36,493 nucleotides of DNA. Source: Nocardiopsis trehalosi NBRC 14201. GTDB taxonomy: Bacteria; Actinomycetota; Actinomycetes; Streptosporangiales; Streptosporangiaceae. Under the pieces are notes generated by a model, which was given only the letters and a program-made list of their open reading frames with translations, was not told the DNA's origin and made no database searches. How positions within the stretch are numbered: the stretch's first letter is position 1; the number at the start of each line of letters is the position of its first letter. The DNA is taken from positions 1-36,493 of the forward strand of contig NZ_BCRK01000044.1 in assembly GCF_001552555.1 (NCBI RefSeq), read 5' to 3'. Made by a program: the position numbers and the translations under genes. Below are positions 16,333-25,648 of this stretch, piece by piece.

Positions 16333-18831
16333 CGCGCGCACCCGCACCACGGCCCGCCCCTCCTCGTCGGAGGCGGCGAGGTCGATCTCGGCGGTGATGC
16401 CCCAATCGCGGTCGCCCGCGGGGTCCTCGAAGACCTGCCGGACCTCCCACACGCCCGGCCGCTCCTCGATGTGCAGCATCTTCGGTCCGCGCGCATCGGG
16501 GCCGATGCCCAGCGTGTCGTGCTCCGCGAAGTAGTCGCCCATGGCGTCGGCCCACTCCTCGGCGTCCCACCCCTCGTCGCCGTCGAGCGCGCCCAGGTCG
16601 GCGTAGCGGCGCAGCGCCGCCAGCTCCACCCGGCGGAACATCTCGTTGCGCACCAGCACCCGGAACGCCCGCTGGTTGGCGGTGACCGGCGTGTGCCGCT
16701 CCTCGATCTCCTCCGGGGCCACGTTCTCGGGGGTCGGGTTGGTCAGCTCCTCCCACTCGTCGAGCAGGCTGGAGTCGACCTGGCGGACGAGTTCGCCCAG
16801 CCACTCGACCAGGTCGAGCAGCTCCTCGGTCTTGGCGTCCTCGGGGACCGTCTGGCTCAGCGCCTTGTACGCCCCGGCGAGGTAGCGCAGCACCAGGCCC
16901 TCCGAGCGCGCCAGCTCGTAGAACCCGACGTAGTCGGTGAACGTCATGGCCCGCTCGTACAGGTCGCGCGCCACCGACTTCGGGCGCAGCGGGTGGTCGC
17001 CCACCCACGGGTGGCCGCGGCGGTACACCTCGTAGGCGTGGTCGAGCAGCTCCTCCAGCGGCTTGGGGTAGTCGACCTCCTCCAGCCGCTCCATGCGCTC
17101 GTCGTACTCGATGCCGTCGGCCTTCATCTGCCCGATGGCCTCGCCGCGCGCCTTGTTCAGCTGCGCGCCGAGGATCTGGCGCGGGTCGTCCAGCGTCGAC
17201 TCCACCACCGTCAGCACGTCCAGCGGGTAGTCCGGCGCCTCCTTGTCGAGCAGCTCGAACGCCGCCAGCGCGAACGTCGACAGCGGCTGGTTGAGCGCGA
17301 AGTCGGGCTGGAGGTCGACGGTGAGCCGCGCCGTGCGGCCGTTCGCGTCGGGCTCGGGCAGCCGCTCCACGATCCCGCCGTCGATCAGCGACCGGTAGAT
17401 GGCGATCGCCTCGCGGATGTGCCGGCGCTGCGTGGGGCGGTCCTCGTGGTTGTCGGTGAGGAGGTGGCGCATCCCCGCGAAGCAGTCGCCGGGGCGGGCG
17501 ATGACGCTGAGCAGCATCGCGTTGCTCACCCGGAACCGCGACTTCAGCGGCTCCGGCTCGGCGGCGATCAGCTTCTCGAACGTGGCCTGGTCCCAGCCGA
17601 CGAACCCCTCGGGGGCCTTCTTCCGCACGACCTTGCGCCGCTTCTTGGGGTCGTCGCCCGCCTTGGCCAGCGCCTTCTCGTTCTCCACGACGTGCTCGGG
17701 CGCCTGCACCACCACGTTGCCGACGGTGTCGAACCCCGCCCGCCCGGCGCGCCCCGCGATCTGGTGGAACTCGCGGGCGCCCAGCCGGCGCACCCGCGAC
17801 CCGTCGTACTTGCTCAGCGCCGTGAACAGCACCGTGCGGATCGGCACGTTCACCCCCACGCCCAGCGTGTCGGTGCCGCAGATGACCTTCAGCAGGCCCT
17901 GCTGCGCCAGCCGCTCGACCAGCCGCCGGTACTTCGGCAGCATGCCGGCGTGGTGCACGCCGATGCCGTGCCGCACATACCGCGACAGGTTCCGGCCGAA
18001 CTTCGTGGTGAACCGGAACGCGCCGATCTCCCGGGCGATGGCGTCCTTCTCCTCCCGGGTGCACATGTTGATGCTGGTCAGCGACTGCGCCCGCTCGACC
18101 GCCTGCGCCTGGGTGAAGTGCACGATGTAGACGGGGGACTCGTGCGTGGAGAGCAGCTCCTCCAGCGTCTCGTGCAGCGGGGTGGTCCGGTAGGAGTAGA
18201 ACAGCGGGACCGGGCGCTCGGCCGAACCCACGACCGTCGTCTCCCGGCCGGTGCGCCGGGTCAGGTCACCCTCGAACCGGGACACGTCGCCCAGCGTGGC
18301 CGACATCAACAGGAACTGGACCTGCGGGAGTTCCAGGAGCGGCACCTGCCACGCCCACCCGCGATCGGGGTCGCCGTAGAAGTGGAACTCGTCCATGACG
18401 ACGGTGCCGATGTCGGCCTTCGCGCCGTCGCGCAGCGCGATGTTGGCCAGCACCTCGGCGGTGCAGCACACGATCGGGGCGTCGGAGTTGACGCTGGCGT
18501 CGCCGGTCATCATCCCGACGTTCTCGGTGCCGAACATCGCGCACAGGTCGAAGAACTTCTCCGACACCAGCGCCTTGATCGGGGCGGTGTAGAACGCGCA
18601 CTCGTCGCGGGCCAGGGCGGCGAACAGGGCGCCCGCCGCGACCAGGCTCTTGCCGGAGCCGGTGGGGGTGCTCAGGATCACGTTCGACCCCGACACCACC
18701 TCGATCAGCGCCTCCTCCTGGTGGGGGTAGAGCGCCAGGCCGCGCTCCTCGGCCCAGGTGGCGAACGCCTCGAACAGGGCGTCGGGTTCGGGGCGGGGCG
18801 GCAGCCGATCGATGAGACTCACGCCTCCCAT
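16318..18831 (-). CDS. DEAD/DEAH-box helicase with DUF3516-type C-terminal region
   Basis: This 837-residue superfamily 2 helicase has motif I TPTGSGKS (55-62), motif Ia TAPIKALVSEK, motif II DEFH (147-150) in place of the commoner DEVH/DEAH, motif III MSATLG, and motif VI QIAGRAGRAG. This is the Ski2-like order. After the helicase core, about 400 residues (from FRVSNAMLLSVIARPGDC onward) match my recollection of the actinobacterial DUF3516 family. RNA unwinding is inferred from the family. The ATG at 18831 has no strong ribosome binding site. The alternative GTG four codons later has GGAGG too close to it. The last codons fall in a minisatellite, so the C-terminus may vary between strains. 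Confidence 0.88.
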   Translation of the reverse strand: MGGVSLIDRLPPRPEPDALFEAFATWAEERGLALYPHQEEALIEVVSGSNVILSTPTGSGKSLVAAGALFAALARDECAFYTAPIKALVSEKFFDLCAMFGTENVGMMTGDASVNSDAPIVCCTAEVLANIALRDGAKADIGTVVMDEFHFYGDPDRGWAWQVPLLELPQVQFLLMSATLGDVSRFEGDLTRRTGRETTVVGSAERPVPLFYSYRTTPLHETLEELLSTHESPVYIVHFTQAQAVERAQSLTSINMCTREEKDAIAREIGAFRFTTKFGRNLSRYVRHGIGVHHAGMLPKYRRLVERLAQQGLLKVICGTDTLGVGVNVPIRTVLFTALSKYDGSRVRRLGAREFHQIAGRAGRAGFDTVGNVVVQAPEHVVENEKALAKAGDDPKKRRKVVRKKAPEGFVGWDQATFEKLIAAEPEPLKSRFRVSNAMLLSVIARPGDCFAGMRHLLTDNHEDRPTQRRHIREAIAIYRSLIDGGIVERLPEPDANGRTARLTVDLQPDFALNQPLSTFALAAFELLDKEAPDYPLDVLTVVESTLDDPRQILGAQLNKARGEAIGQMKADGIEYDERMERLEEVDYPKPLEELLDHAYEVYRRGHPWVGDHPLRPKSVARDLYERAMTFTDYVGFYELARSEGLVLRYLAGAYKALSQTVPEDAKTEELLDLVEWLGELVRQVDSSLLDEWEELTNPTPENVAPEEIEERHTPVTANQRAFRVLVRNEMFRRVELAALRRYADLGALDGDEGWDAEEWADAMGDYFAEHDTLGIGPDARGPKMLHIEERPGVWEVRQVFEDPAGDRDWGITAEIDLAASDEEGRAVVRVRAVDRM

Positions 18832-19042
18832 ACTGCCCGTTCCCGGCGACTGCCCGGTACGGACCGTTCCGGGGGCGGGCGCTCGGGGGTGCAGGTGACC
18901 GGACGCGCGGGCGCGGAGGCGCCGGGGCATGGGGGCGGTGGCGGCAGGGTGGGCGCGCGTCGGGACACGGCGGGACGTCCGTCGGGCGGACACGCGGCAG
19001 GGCACCTGCCGGGCGGGGCCGCCGGCAGAGCGGGGATGTGTC

Positions 19043-19071
19043 GGGGGCGCGCCCCTGCGGGACGCGCCCCC
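19043..19071. terminator. Hairpin between mdh and helicase genes
   Basis: A 12-bp GC stem with one mismatch and a 3-base loop lies downstream of mdh and upstream of the helicase gene. It is the second of two hairpins there. Confidence 0.5.
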
Positions 19072-19082
19072 ATCGATCGCAC

Positions 19083-19108
19083 CGGGCGCGGGCGGCGGCC
19101 CGCGCCCG
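19083..19108. terminator. Terminator hairpin of mdh
   Basis: A perfect 11-bp inverted repeat with a 4-base loop begins four bases after the mdh stop codon on the minus strand. With the second hairpin about 12 bases further on, it forms a tandem terminator. Confidence 0.6.
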
Positions 19109-19111
19109 CCG

Positions 19112-20505
<1,394 letters not shown>

Positions 20506-20579
20506 GGGCCGGTAGCTCAGCTGGTCAGAGCAGGGGACTCATAATCCCTGGGTCGCGGGTTCGAGCCCCGCCCGGCCTA
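20506..20579 (+). tRNA. tRNA with CAU anticodon, probably elongator tRNA-Met
   Basis: A 74-base cloverleaf can be drawn: acceptor GGGCCGG pairing with CCGGCCT (first pair G-U), D stem GCTC/GAGC, anticodon stem GGGGA/TCCCT around loop CTCATAA (anticodon CAT at 20540-20542), T stem GCGGG/CCCGC around TTCGAGC, and discriminator A. CCA is not encoded. ACTCATAATC is usual for elongator tRNA-Met. The tRNA-Ile2 with lysidine shares the anticodon and is less likely. The integrase stub downstream suggests that its 3' end served as an attachment site. Confidence 0.9.
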
Positions 20580-20595
20580 CCCTTCGCGAACACGC

Positions 20596-20632
20596 AAAAA
20601 CGCCGTTGACCTGCGCCGACAGGTCAACGGCG
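20596..20632 (-). terminator. Intrinsic terminator (13-bp stem plus T-run on minus strand)
   Basis: CGCCGTTGACCTG and its exact complement enclose a 6-base loop. Read on the minus strand the stem is followed by TTTTT. It terminates transcripts coming from the integrase stub toward the tRNA. A classical T-run terminator is rare in this genome and probably came with the lost element. Confidence 0.75.
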
Positions 20633-20716
20633 TCCGCACATCATGTCCGGCTGACTACGGCCGCAGACGGCCCTAGCCGGTCGGCCACGCTGAATACACG
20701 CTGAAGTTCCGAGCGG

Positions 20717-20872
20717 TCAGAAGTCGGCGAACCCCTCCTCCGCCCGGCGCCGGGCTTGCTCCTCGCCGCCGTCGATGCAGCGGGCGTAGATGCGCAGCAG
20801 CACCTCCAAGCTGTGGCCGGCCCACCCCGCGATCTGCGCGGGGTTGACCCCCTTGCGGCTACTCCGATCCAT
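20717..20872 (-). pseudogene. C-terminal stub of a tyrosine recombinase (integrase)
   Basis: The 51 residues from the ATG at 20872 contain GVNPAQIAGWAGHSLEVLLR followed by IYARCIDGGEEQARRR. This is the end of pSAM2-like actinomycete integrases, with the AGHS histidine box and the nucleophilic Tyr29 in RIYARC. A full integrase has about 380-450 residues, and everything before the last catalytic segment is missing. The sequence before residue 6 does not continue the family and merges with lower-GC DNA. The stub points at the tRNA 74 bp beyond the intrinsic terminator, the normal arrangement for a tRNA-integrated element. I read it as the remnant of a deleted integrative element. Confidence 0.8.
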
Positions 20873-20975
20873 CTTCTTTCTTCGCCAAGTGAAGAGCCAG
20901 CGGAGTGATGACGAACAGCCAAACGCCAATCGTCACAGCTACATATACGAGCGCCTGGTTCGTCGGGAAAAAGGG
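20859..20975 (-). pseudogene. 3' fragment of a small membrane-protein gene, foreign base composition
   Basis: A frame ending at 20859 reads NQALVYVAVTIGVWLFVITP then LALHLAKKEDGSE, that is, one clear membrane helix and a charged tail. Codons such as CTT, ACT, ATT and GTA and roughly 50% GC contrast with the surrounding 75%. No start codon is available before the sequence runs into the GC-rich neighbour at 20976, so the 5' end is lost. It overlaps the integrase stub by 14 bases, as neighbouring genes of an element might. I do not recognise the protein. Confidence 0.55.
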
Positions 20976-20976
20976 G

Positions 20977-21819
20977 TCAGGGGCGGTCGTGGGGCGGGGG
21001 GAAGACCGGGGTGGTGGCGGGCTCGTAGGGGAGGGTGGCGAGGGTGTCGGCGTAGGCCCGGTCGAGGGCGTCCCGCCGGCGGTCGGTGTGCGGGTCGGCG
21101 GGGTGGTCGGCCAGGCGTGCCCGCCGGCCGGAGTGCGCCTCGGTGATCTCCTCGGCGGTCGCCCGCCAGGCGGTGTCGTCGTGGACCCGGACCAGTTCGA
21201 CGCAGTCCGGTGCCGCGCCCTCCGCCAGCGCGGCCGCGGCCCGGTCGTGGCCGTCGAGGAGGAGCCAGCCGTCCAGGAAGGACACCCACCACAGCAGGAC
21301 GGGGGCGAGGGTGCCGTCACGGGCGTGCTTGCGGAGGGCCCGCACGCGGGGGGCGTCCGGGGCGGACAGCGGGCGCAGGGGCAGGACGCCGTGCCAGCCG
21401 CCCCCGCACAGCAGCTCGATGGTGGCGTCCGGCCAGTCCCGGACGAGGTCGGAGCTCCAGACGCCCGGCTCGAAGGCGGAGCGCCGGGTCAGCCGCCACC
21501 GCCCGTGGTGCAGCGGGCCGTGCGCGGTCTCCTCCAGCCACCGCGCGTAGCGGTGTGGCCAGTCGGGGCCGCGCCGCATCAGCGCGGCGGACACGGGCGG
21601 CAGGGGGGAGAGGTTTCCGAGCAGGCGGCGCAGGCGGAGGTCGCGGCAGCACCCGCCGCCCTCCGCGCGCGCCGCGATGAGCGTTCGCACGCCCTGCCGG
21701 AGGGCCCATCCGTCGCCCGCCGCCCGTTCGAAGCGCAGCGGGGGCGGGCCCGGGCGGTCGGCGGGCACCGACAGGACGAGCCCGCCCCGCGGCAGCGGTT
21801 CCCTCGTCGCCTTGGCCAC
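20977..21819 (-). CDS. Hypothetical protein with a ParB-like VLLDGHDR motif
   Basis: I do not recognise this 280-residue protein as a whole. It starts with GTG at 21819 and has normal host codon usage. The stretch SFLDGWLLLDGHDRAAAALA (near residue 190) resembles the GxxR nucleotide-binding loop of ParB/sulfiredoxin-fold proteins, but the flanking sequence does not confirm the fold. The C-terminus is charged and Pro-rich and ends exactly where the lower-GC element debris begins, so it may have lost its original end. There is no signal peptide or membrane segment. Confidence 0.55.
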   Translation of the reverse strand: MAKATREPLPRGGLVLSVPADRPGPPPLRFERAAGDGWALRQGVRTLIAARAEGGGCCRDLRLRRLLGNLSPLPPVSAALMRRGPDWPHRYARWLEETAHGPLHHGRWRLTRRSAFEPGVWSSDLVRDWPDATIELLCGGGWHGVLPLRPLSAPDAPRVRALRKHARDGTLAPVLLWWVSFLDGWLLLDGHDRAAAALAEGAAPDCVELVRVHDDTAWRATAEEITEAHSGRRARLADHPADPHTDRRRDALDRAYADTLATLPYEPATTPVFPPPHDRP

Positions 21820-21880
21820 CGGGTCAGGCTAGCAACGCGGTCGGTGTGGGCGGGAGGGGGCGCGGCCGCCGCGTCGGGCC

Positions 21881-22036
21881 GGTTCGGGGCAGCGCCGGTG
21901 GCCGTGAGCGGCGATGGTGAGGGGGTGGAAGACCGCGAGGAGTGCCGCGGCGGGTGCTTCGAGCCGGTGCCGGGTCAGCGCCGGCGGGCGTAGGCGGCGA
22001 CGGCGAGGGGGCAGAAGACCGCGAGGAGTGCCGCGG
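21881..22036. repeat. Partial tandem duplication of the exporter-permease 3' end
   Basis: Bases 21881-21950 repeat 21966-22036, which cover the stop and last 20 or so codons of the permease gene. The last 28 bases are nearly identical and the rest differ at scattered sites. The duplicated copy has no independent start and is a gene fragment. Confidence 0.7.
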
Positions 22037-22802
22037 ACCAGACGAGGGTCCGGATGATGGAGCCGTCCGCCGGGGTGCCGGTGAGCAGGGCGCGGGCGGC
22101 GTCCATGGCGTGGGTGGCGGGGTTGACGCCCGCCCACGCCTGGAGCCAGCCGGGCAGGGTGTCGACGGGTGCCGCCAGGCTGGTGCCGAGCATCAGCGGG
22201 ATGAACGCGATGAAGGCGAAGCCCATGACGGCGTTCTCGTCGCGGACGAGGACCCCGAGGAACACGGTGACCCAGCTCAGGCAGAACCCGAACCCGAGCA
22301 TGAGCGCGACCGCGCCCAGCGCCGACGCCGCGTCGGTCTGCACGCGGAACCCCATCAGGTACCCGATGCCGAACAGCAGGGCGACCGCCACCGCGTAGCG
22401 GACCACGTCGGCGAGGATCGAGCCGAGCAGCGGCGCGGAGCGCCCGATGGGCAGGCTGCGGAAGCGGTCGAAGACGCCCTTCTTCATGTCGATGTTAATG
22501 GCGAGTCCGCTGGAGAGCATGCCGGACAGTCCCGCGCCCATGACCGCGATCCCGGGGAAGAGGTAGAGCAGGTAGGCGTCGGTCGACCCGGCGACGGAAC
22601 CGCCGAACAGGAACGTGAACAGGACGAGGAAGAGGGCCGGGGTCAGGACGCCGTTGAGCATGGCGCCGGGGTTGCGGGCCGACTTGGCGAGGCTCCGGCC
22701 GGTCAGGACGAGGCTGTGCCGGAGCAGCCGCGCCGGCCTGCGGGGCGCGGCGGCGTCCGCCGTGGCCGGGGCGGGCGTCGCGGTCGGGGTGGCGGGGGTC
22801 AT
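21975..22802 (-). CDS. ABC-2 type exporter permease, DrrB type
   Basis: This 275-residue integral membrane protein has an Ala/Pro/Thr-rich cytoplasmic start and then six predicted helices, including FLVLFTFLFGG, YLFPGIAVMG, and the final LVWSAALLAVFCPLAVAAYA. The DMKKGVFDRFRSLPIGR loop is characteristic of the DrrB/NodJ branch of ABC-2 permeases. It pairs with the preceding ATPase, whose stop overlaps its ATG (ATGA), to export a hydrophobic compound, possibly a drug or self-made metabolite. The substrate is unknown. Its last 20 codons are duplicated immediately downstream. Confidence 0.88.
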   Translation of the reverse strand: MTPATPTATPAPATADAAAPRRPARLLRHSLVLTGRSLAKSARNPGAMLNGVLTPALFLVLFTFLFGGSVAGSTDAYLLYLFPGIAVMGAGLSGMLSSGLAINIDMKKGVFDRFRSLPIGRSAPLLGSILADVVRYAVAVALLFGIGYLMGFRVQTDAASALGAVALMLGFGFCLSWVTVFLGVLVRDENAVMGFAFIAFIPLMLGTSLAAPVDTLPGWLQAWAGVNPATHAMDAARALLTGTPADGSIIRTLVWSAALLAVFCPLAVAAYARRR

Positions 22803-23788
22803 GCGCGGCTCCTCGCGGTCGCGGTGTCGGTCGGCGCGCCGCGGTCGGACGCGCCGTTGTCGCCGCCGGTCAGGGCGAGGAAGACCTCGTCCAGGCCGGG
22901 CAGGCGCAGGGAGAACTCGGCCAGGGCGATGCCCTGCTCCTCGAAGCGGCGCGCCACCTCGAAGAGGGAGCGGTCGTCGTCGACGGGGACGACGAGTTCG
23001 TGGGTGCTGGTGCGCTCGGCGCCGTGCCCGGAGACCGCGGTGAGGATGCGGGCCGCGTCGCCGAGCCGGTGCGGGTCGCGGGGCCGGGCGGCGATCGCCT
23101 GCCCGCCGACGATGCGCTTCAGCTCCGAGGGGGTGCCGTGGGCGATGACGCGGCCGTGGTCGATCACCGCGATGGAGTCGGCGAGGGCGTCGGCCTCCTC
23201 CAGGTACTGCGTGGTGAGCAGCACGCTCGCGCCGTCCGCGGTGAGTTCGCGGACGACGCGCCACAGGTCTTCGCGCCGGCCCGGGTCGAGGCCCACGGAC
23301 GGCTCGTCGAGGAAGACGACCCGGGGCCGGCCGACGAGGCTCGCGGCGAGGTCGAGCCGGCGGCGCATCCCGCCCGAGTAGGTGGCGACGGGCCGCCGCG
23401 CGGCGTCCTCCAGCCCGAACCGGTCGAGCAGTTCCTTCGCGCGCCGGACCGCGTCGGGTTTGCGCAGGTCGAGGAGGCGGCCGATCAGGACGAGGTTGCC
23501 CAGGCCGGTCAGCTCCTCGTCCAGCGTCGCGTACTGGCCGGTCAGCCCGATCAGGCGCCGCACCCGGTCGGCGTCCCGGACGACGTCGAGGCCGCCGACG
23601 CGCGCCGTCCCCGCGTCGAAGCCCGTCAGCGTGGCGAGGACCCGGATGGCCGTCGTCTTGCCCGCCCCGTTGGGCCCGAGGACCCCCAGCACGGTCCCGT
23701 GGCGGGCGTGCAGGTCGACGCCCGCCAGGGCGGTGGTCCGGCCGAACCTTTTGACCAGCCCTTCGGTCCGGAACGCGTGGTCGTCCAT
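22799..23788 (-). CDS. ABC exporter ATPase, DrrA (daunorubicin-resistance) type
   Basis: This 329-residue ATPase has Walker A GPNGAGKT (38-45), the Q-loop in LTGQYATLDEELTG, signature YSGGMRRR, Walker B VVFLDEPSVGLDP, and the C-terminal extension ending in LPGLDEVFLALTG that marks the DrrA family and helps to couple it to DrrB. It energises the ABC-2 permease next to it. AGAGGA lies about 11 bases before the ATG. It is transcribed divergently from the TetR gene with 127 bases between them, and a palindromic operator candidate lies in that gap, so it is probably repressed by TetR. Confidence 0.9.
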   Translation of the reverse strand: MDDHAFRTEGLVKRFGRTTALAGVDLHARHGTVLGVLGPNGAGKTTAIRVLATLTGFDAGTARVGGLDVVRDADRVRRLIGLTGQYATLDEELTGLGNLVLIGRLLDLRKPDAVRRAKELLDRFGLEDAARRPVATYSGGMRRRLDLAASLVGRPRVVFLDEPSVGLDPGRREDLWRVVRELTADGASVLLTTQYLEEADALADSIAVIDHGRVIAHGTPSELKRIVGGQAIAARPRDPHRLGDAARILTAVSGHGAERTSTHELVVPVDDDRSLFEVARRFEEQGIALAEFSLRLPGLDEVFLALTGGDNGASDRGAPTDTATARSRA

Positions 23789-23845
23789 GCGGCCTGTCCT
23801 CTCTCGGCGCCGGGGCCCGCCCGGCAACCATGGTGTCAACATTCC

Positions 23846-23860
23846 GATGTCGCGAACATC
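23846..23860. promoter_or_regulatory. TetR operator candidate, GATGTC-N3-GACATC family
   Basis: GATGTCGCGAACATC lies midway between the divergent drrA-type and TetR starts. It overlaps the likely -35 region of the TetR promoter (TATCCT at 23874 as -10) and lies just upstream of a TTGACA on the minus strand (23834-23839). The same 15-bp pattern recurs twice at 28196-28227. Confidence 0.65.
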
Positions 23861-23915
23861 TGGATATCGAGAGTATCCTAGCCCCGTTGTGAACGCGGAA
23901 TGGAGAGGAGTGGTG

Positions 23916-25022
23916 ATGGCCCGACTGACACGGGTCCAGCAGCAGGCGCGCACGCGCGCCGCGGTCCTGGCCGCCGCTCGGACGGAGTTCGTGGAGTACG
24001 GCTACGCCCTGGCGAAGGTCGACCGCATCGCCGAACGGGCGGAGCTGACCCGGGGCGCGGTCTACTCGAACTTCCCCGGCAAGCGCGCGCTGTACCTGGC
24101 GGTCCTGGTCGAGATGGTGGAGAGCGCCGGCGGGGACGCCCAGCCCGACGCGCCCGACGGCCTCGGCGACGCCCTCGGCCGGTTCGCCCGGGCGTGGCTG
24201 GAGCGGCTGCCGCTGTCCGAGGAGACCGCGGCGGGCGGCCGCCTGCAGCTGCGCTCCCTGGCCGGGGTCGTCGACGACGACCACGGCCGCGCGGTGCTCG
24301 CGCAGACCGCCCGCATCGAGGCGCTGCTGCTCGCCATCGCGCTGGAGGGCTGCCCGCCGCAGGGGAGCGCGCAGCGGCGGGTGCGGCTGGGCGAACTGGT
24401 CCTGACGCTGCTCGGCGGCTCCGGCGCGCTCGCCGAGACGGCCCCCGGCTTCGGCGACCCCTTCGACCTCGCCCGCGCCTGCGCGCACCTGGCGGACCTC
24501 GACCTCGCCGACACCTGGGCGCCACCCCACCTGCGCCACATCCGGCCCGCCGAGCCGTGCGGCGAGCCCTGGACCCCGCCCGACCGGGCGGTGGACCTGA
24601 TCACCGGCGCGCCGGTCGGCCTCGACGGCGACGGCGTGGTGGCGGTGCTCGGCGCCCGCCGCCTGGGCGCCGCCGAGGAGGCCGTCCGCGCGGCGCGGCC
24701 CGGGGAGCCCGTCACCGTGGTGGCCGCCACCGGCGACCCGGCCGAGACCGGGCGCCTGGTCCGGCTCAGGATCAGCGACCTCGCGACCTGCCTGCGCCGC
24801 GTGTTCCAGGCCTCCACCTGGCGGAACCTGCGGCTGGTCCTCGATGACACGGGCGCGGTGGCGTCGGCCGCCGGCCTGCCCGGTGCCGACGACGACACCG
24901 AGGCCGCCGTCCGGATCGCGGACGGCGCCATCGCCGCCCGCGCGACCGGACGCGGCGCCGCGCACGCGGCCGCCGCCTTCACCCCCGAACCCGCCGCACC
25001 ACCGCGGAAGGACACGCCATGA
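23916..25022 (+). CDS. TetR-family regulator with extra C-terminal domain
   Basis: The 368-residue product starts as a TetR repressor: residues 5-55 hold the DNA-binding domain, with RIAERAELTRGAVYSNFPGK as helix-turn-helix. The ligand domain runs to about residue 210. Most TetR proteins stop there. Here about 150 more residues follow (ITGAPVGLDGDGVVAVLGAR onward). Their VVAATGDP, LRLVLDDTGAVASAAG and IADGAIAARATG segments faintly recall a thioredoxin/peroxiredoxin-like fold, without catalytic cysteines. That comparison is weak. GAGGAG precedes the ATG. It overlaps the next gene (ATGA) and should regulate itself and the divergent exporter. Confidence 0.85.
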   Translation: MARLTRVQQQARTRAAVLAAARTEFVEYGYALAKVDRIAERAELTRGAVYSNFPGKRALYLAVLVEMVESAGGDAQPDAPDGLGDALGRFARAWLERLPLSEETAAGGRLQLRSLAGVVDDDHGRAVLAQTARIEALLLAIALEGCPPQGSAQRRVRLGELVLTLLGGSGALAETAPGFGDPFDLARACAHLADLDLADTWAPPHLRHIRPAEPCGEPWTPPDRAVDLITGAPVGLDGDGVVAVLGARRLGAAEEAVRAARPGEPVTVVAATGDPAETGRLVRLRISDLATCLRRVFQASTWRNLRLVLDDTGAVASAAGLPGADDDTEAAVRIADGAIAARATGRGAAHAAAAFTPEPAAPPRKDTP

Positions 25023-25648
25023 CCCTCCTCGACCCCCCGGCCGCCGACAACGGGCTGGCGGTGCTGCACGCCCTGCGCTGCTGCGGCCACTCCGGTACCG
25101 TCCGCGTGGCGGCGGCCGCGGGCCTGGACCCGGCCGACGCCGAGTCCGAGCTGATCGACCTCGCCGTCGACGGGCTCGTCACGCGCGAGGGCGGCCCGTT
25201 CGGCGCGTGGGGGCTGACGGACGCCGGCCGCGCAGCGGACGCCGAGCGCATCACCGCCGAACTGGAGTCGGCGGCCGCCCGCCCGGCCGTCACGGCGGCC
25301 TACGAGCGCTTCCTCGTGCTCAACCCCGAACTCCTCGACCTGTGCACGGCCTGGCAGCTGCGGTCCGTCGACGGGGCGATGACCGTCAACGACCACGGCG
25401 ACCCCGCCTACGACGCCCGCGTCCTCGACCGGTTCACCGACCTGGACGCGCGGGCGGCGGCGGTGTGCGCTGCGCCGGCCGCCGCGCTGCCCCGCTTCGG
25501 CCGCTACCGGGACCGCCTCGCTCGCGCCCTCGCCCGCGCCGTTGCGGGCGAGCTGCAGTACGTGGCCGACGACGTCGCGTCGTACCACACCGTGTGGGCC
25601 GAACTGCACGAGGACCTGCTCGCAACCCTCGGGATTGCCCGGTGGTGA
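25019..25648 (+). CDS. Winged-helix-like hypothetical protein linked to the short PPDK gene
   Basis: The first 75 or so residues of this 209-residue protein (LAVLHALRCCGHSGTVRVAA, later LAVDGLVTREGGPFGAWGLTDAGRAA) look like a MarR/PadR-type winged helix. The rest is helical (YERFLVLNPELLDLCTAWQL) and unassigned. It lies between TetR (ATGA overlap) and the short PPDK gene (GTGA overlap), so all three are made together. A comparable small protein adjacent to a short ppdK occurs in mycobacteria (Rv1126c-Rv1127c, from memory), which suggests a conserved functional pair. Whether it binds DNA or acts as a partner or regulator of the dikinase is unknown. Confidence 0.72.
   Translation: MTLLDPPAADNGLAVLHALRCCGHSGTVRVAAAAGLDPADAESELIDLAVDGLVTREGGPFGAWGLTDAGRAADAERITAELESAAARPAVTAAYERFLVLNPELLDLCTAWQLRSVDGAMTVNDHGDPAYDARVLDRFTDLDARAAAVCAAPAAALPRFGRYRDRLARALARAVAGELQYVADDVASYHTVWAELHEDLLATLGIARW

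Noticed and set aside
20601-20632. Inverted repeat beside the tRNA considered as an attachment core or IS end
   Set aside because: The exact 13-bp stem with a T-run on one strand is an intrinsic terminator. No second copy or target duplication was seen.
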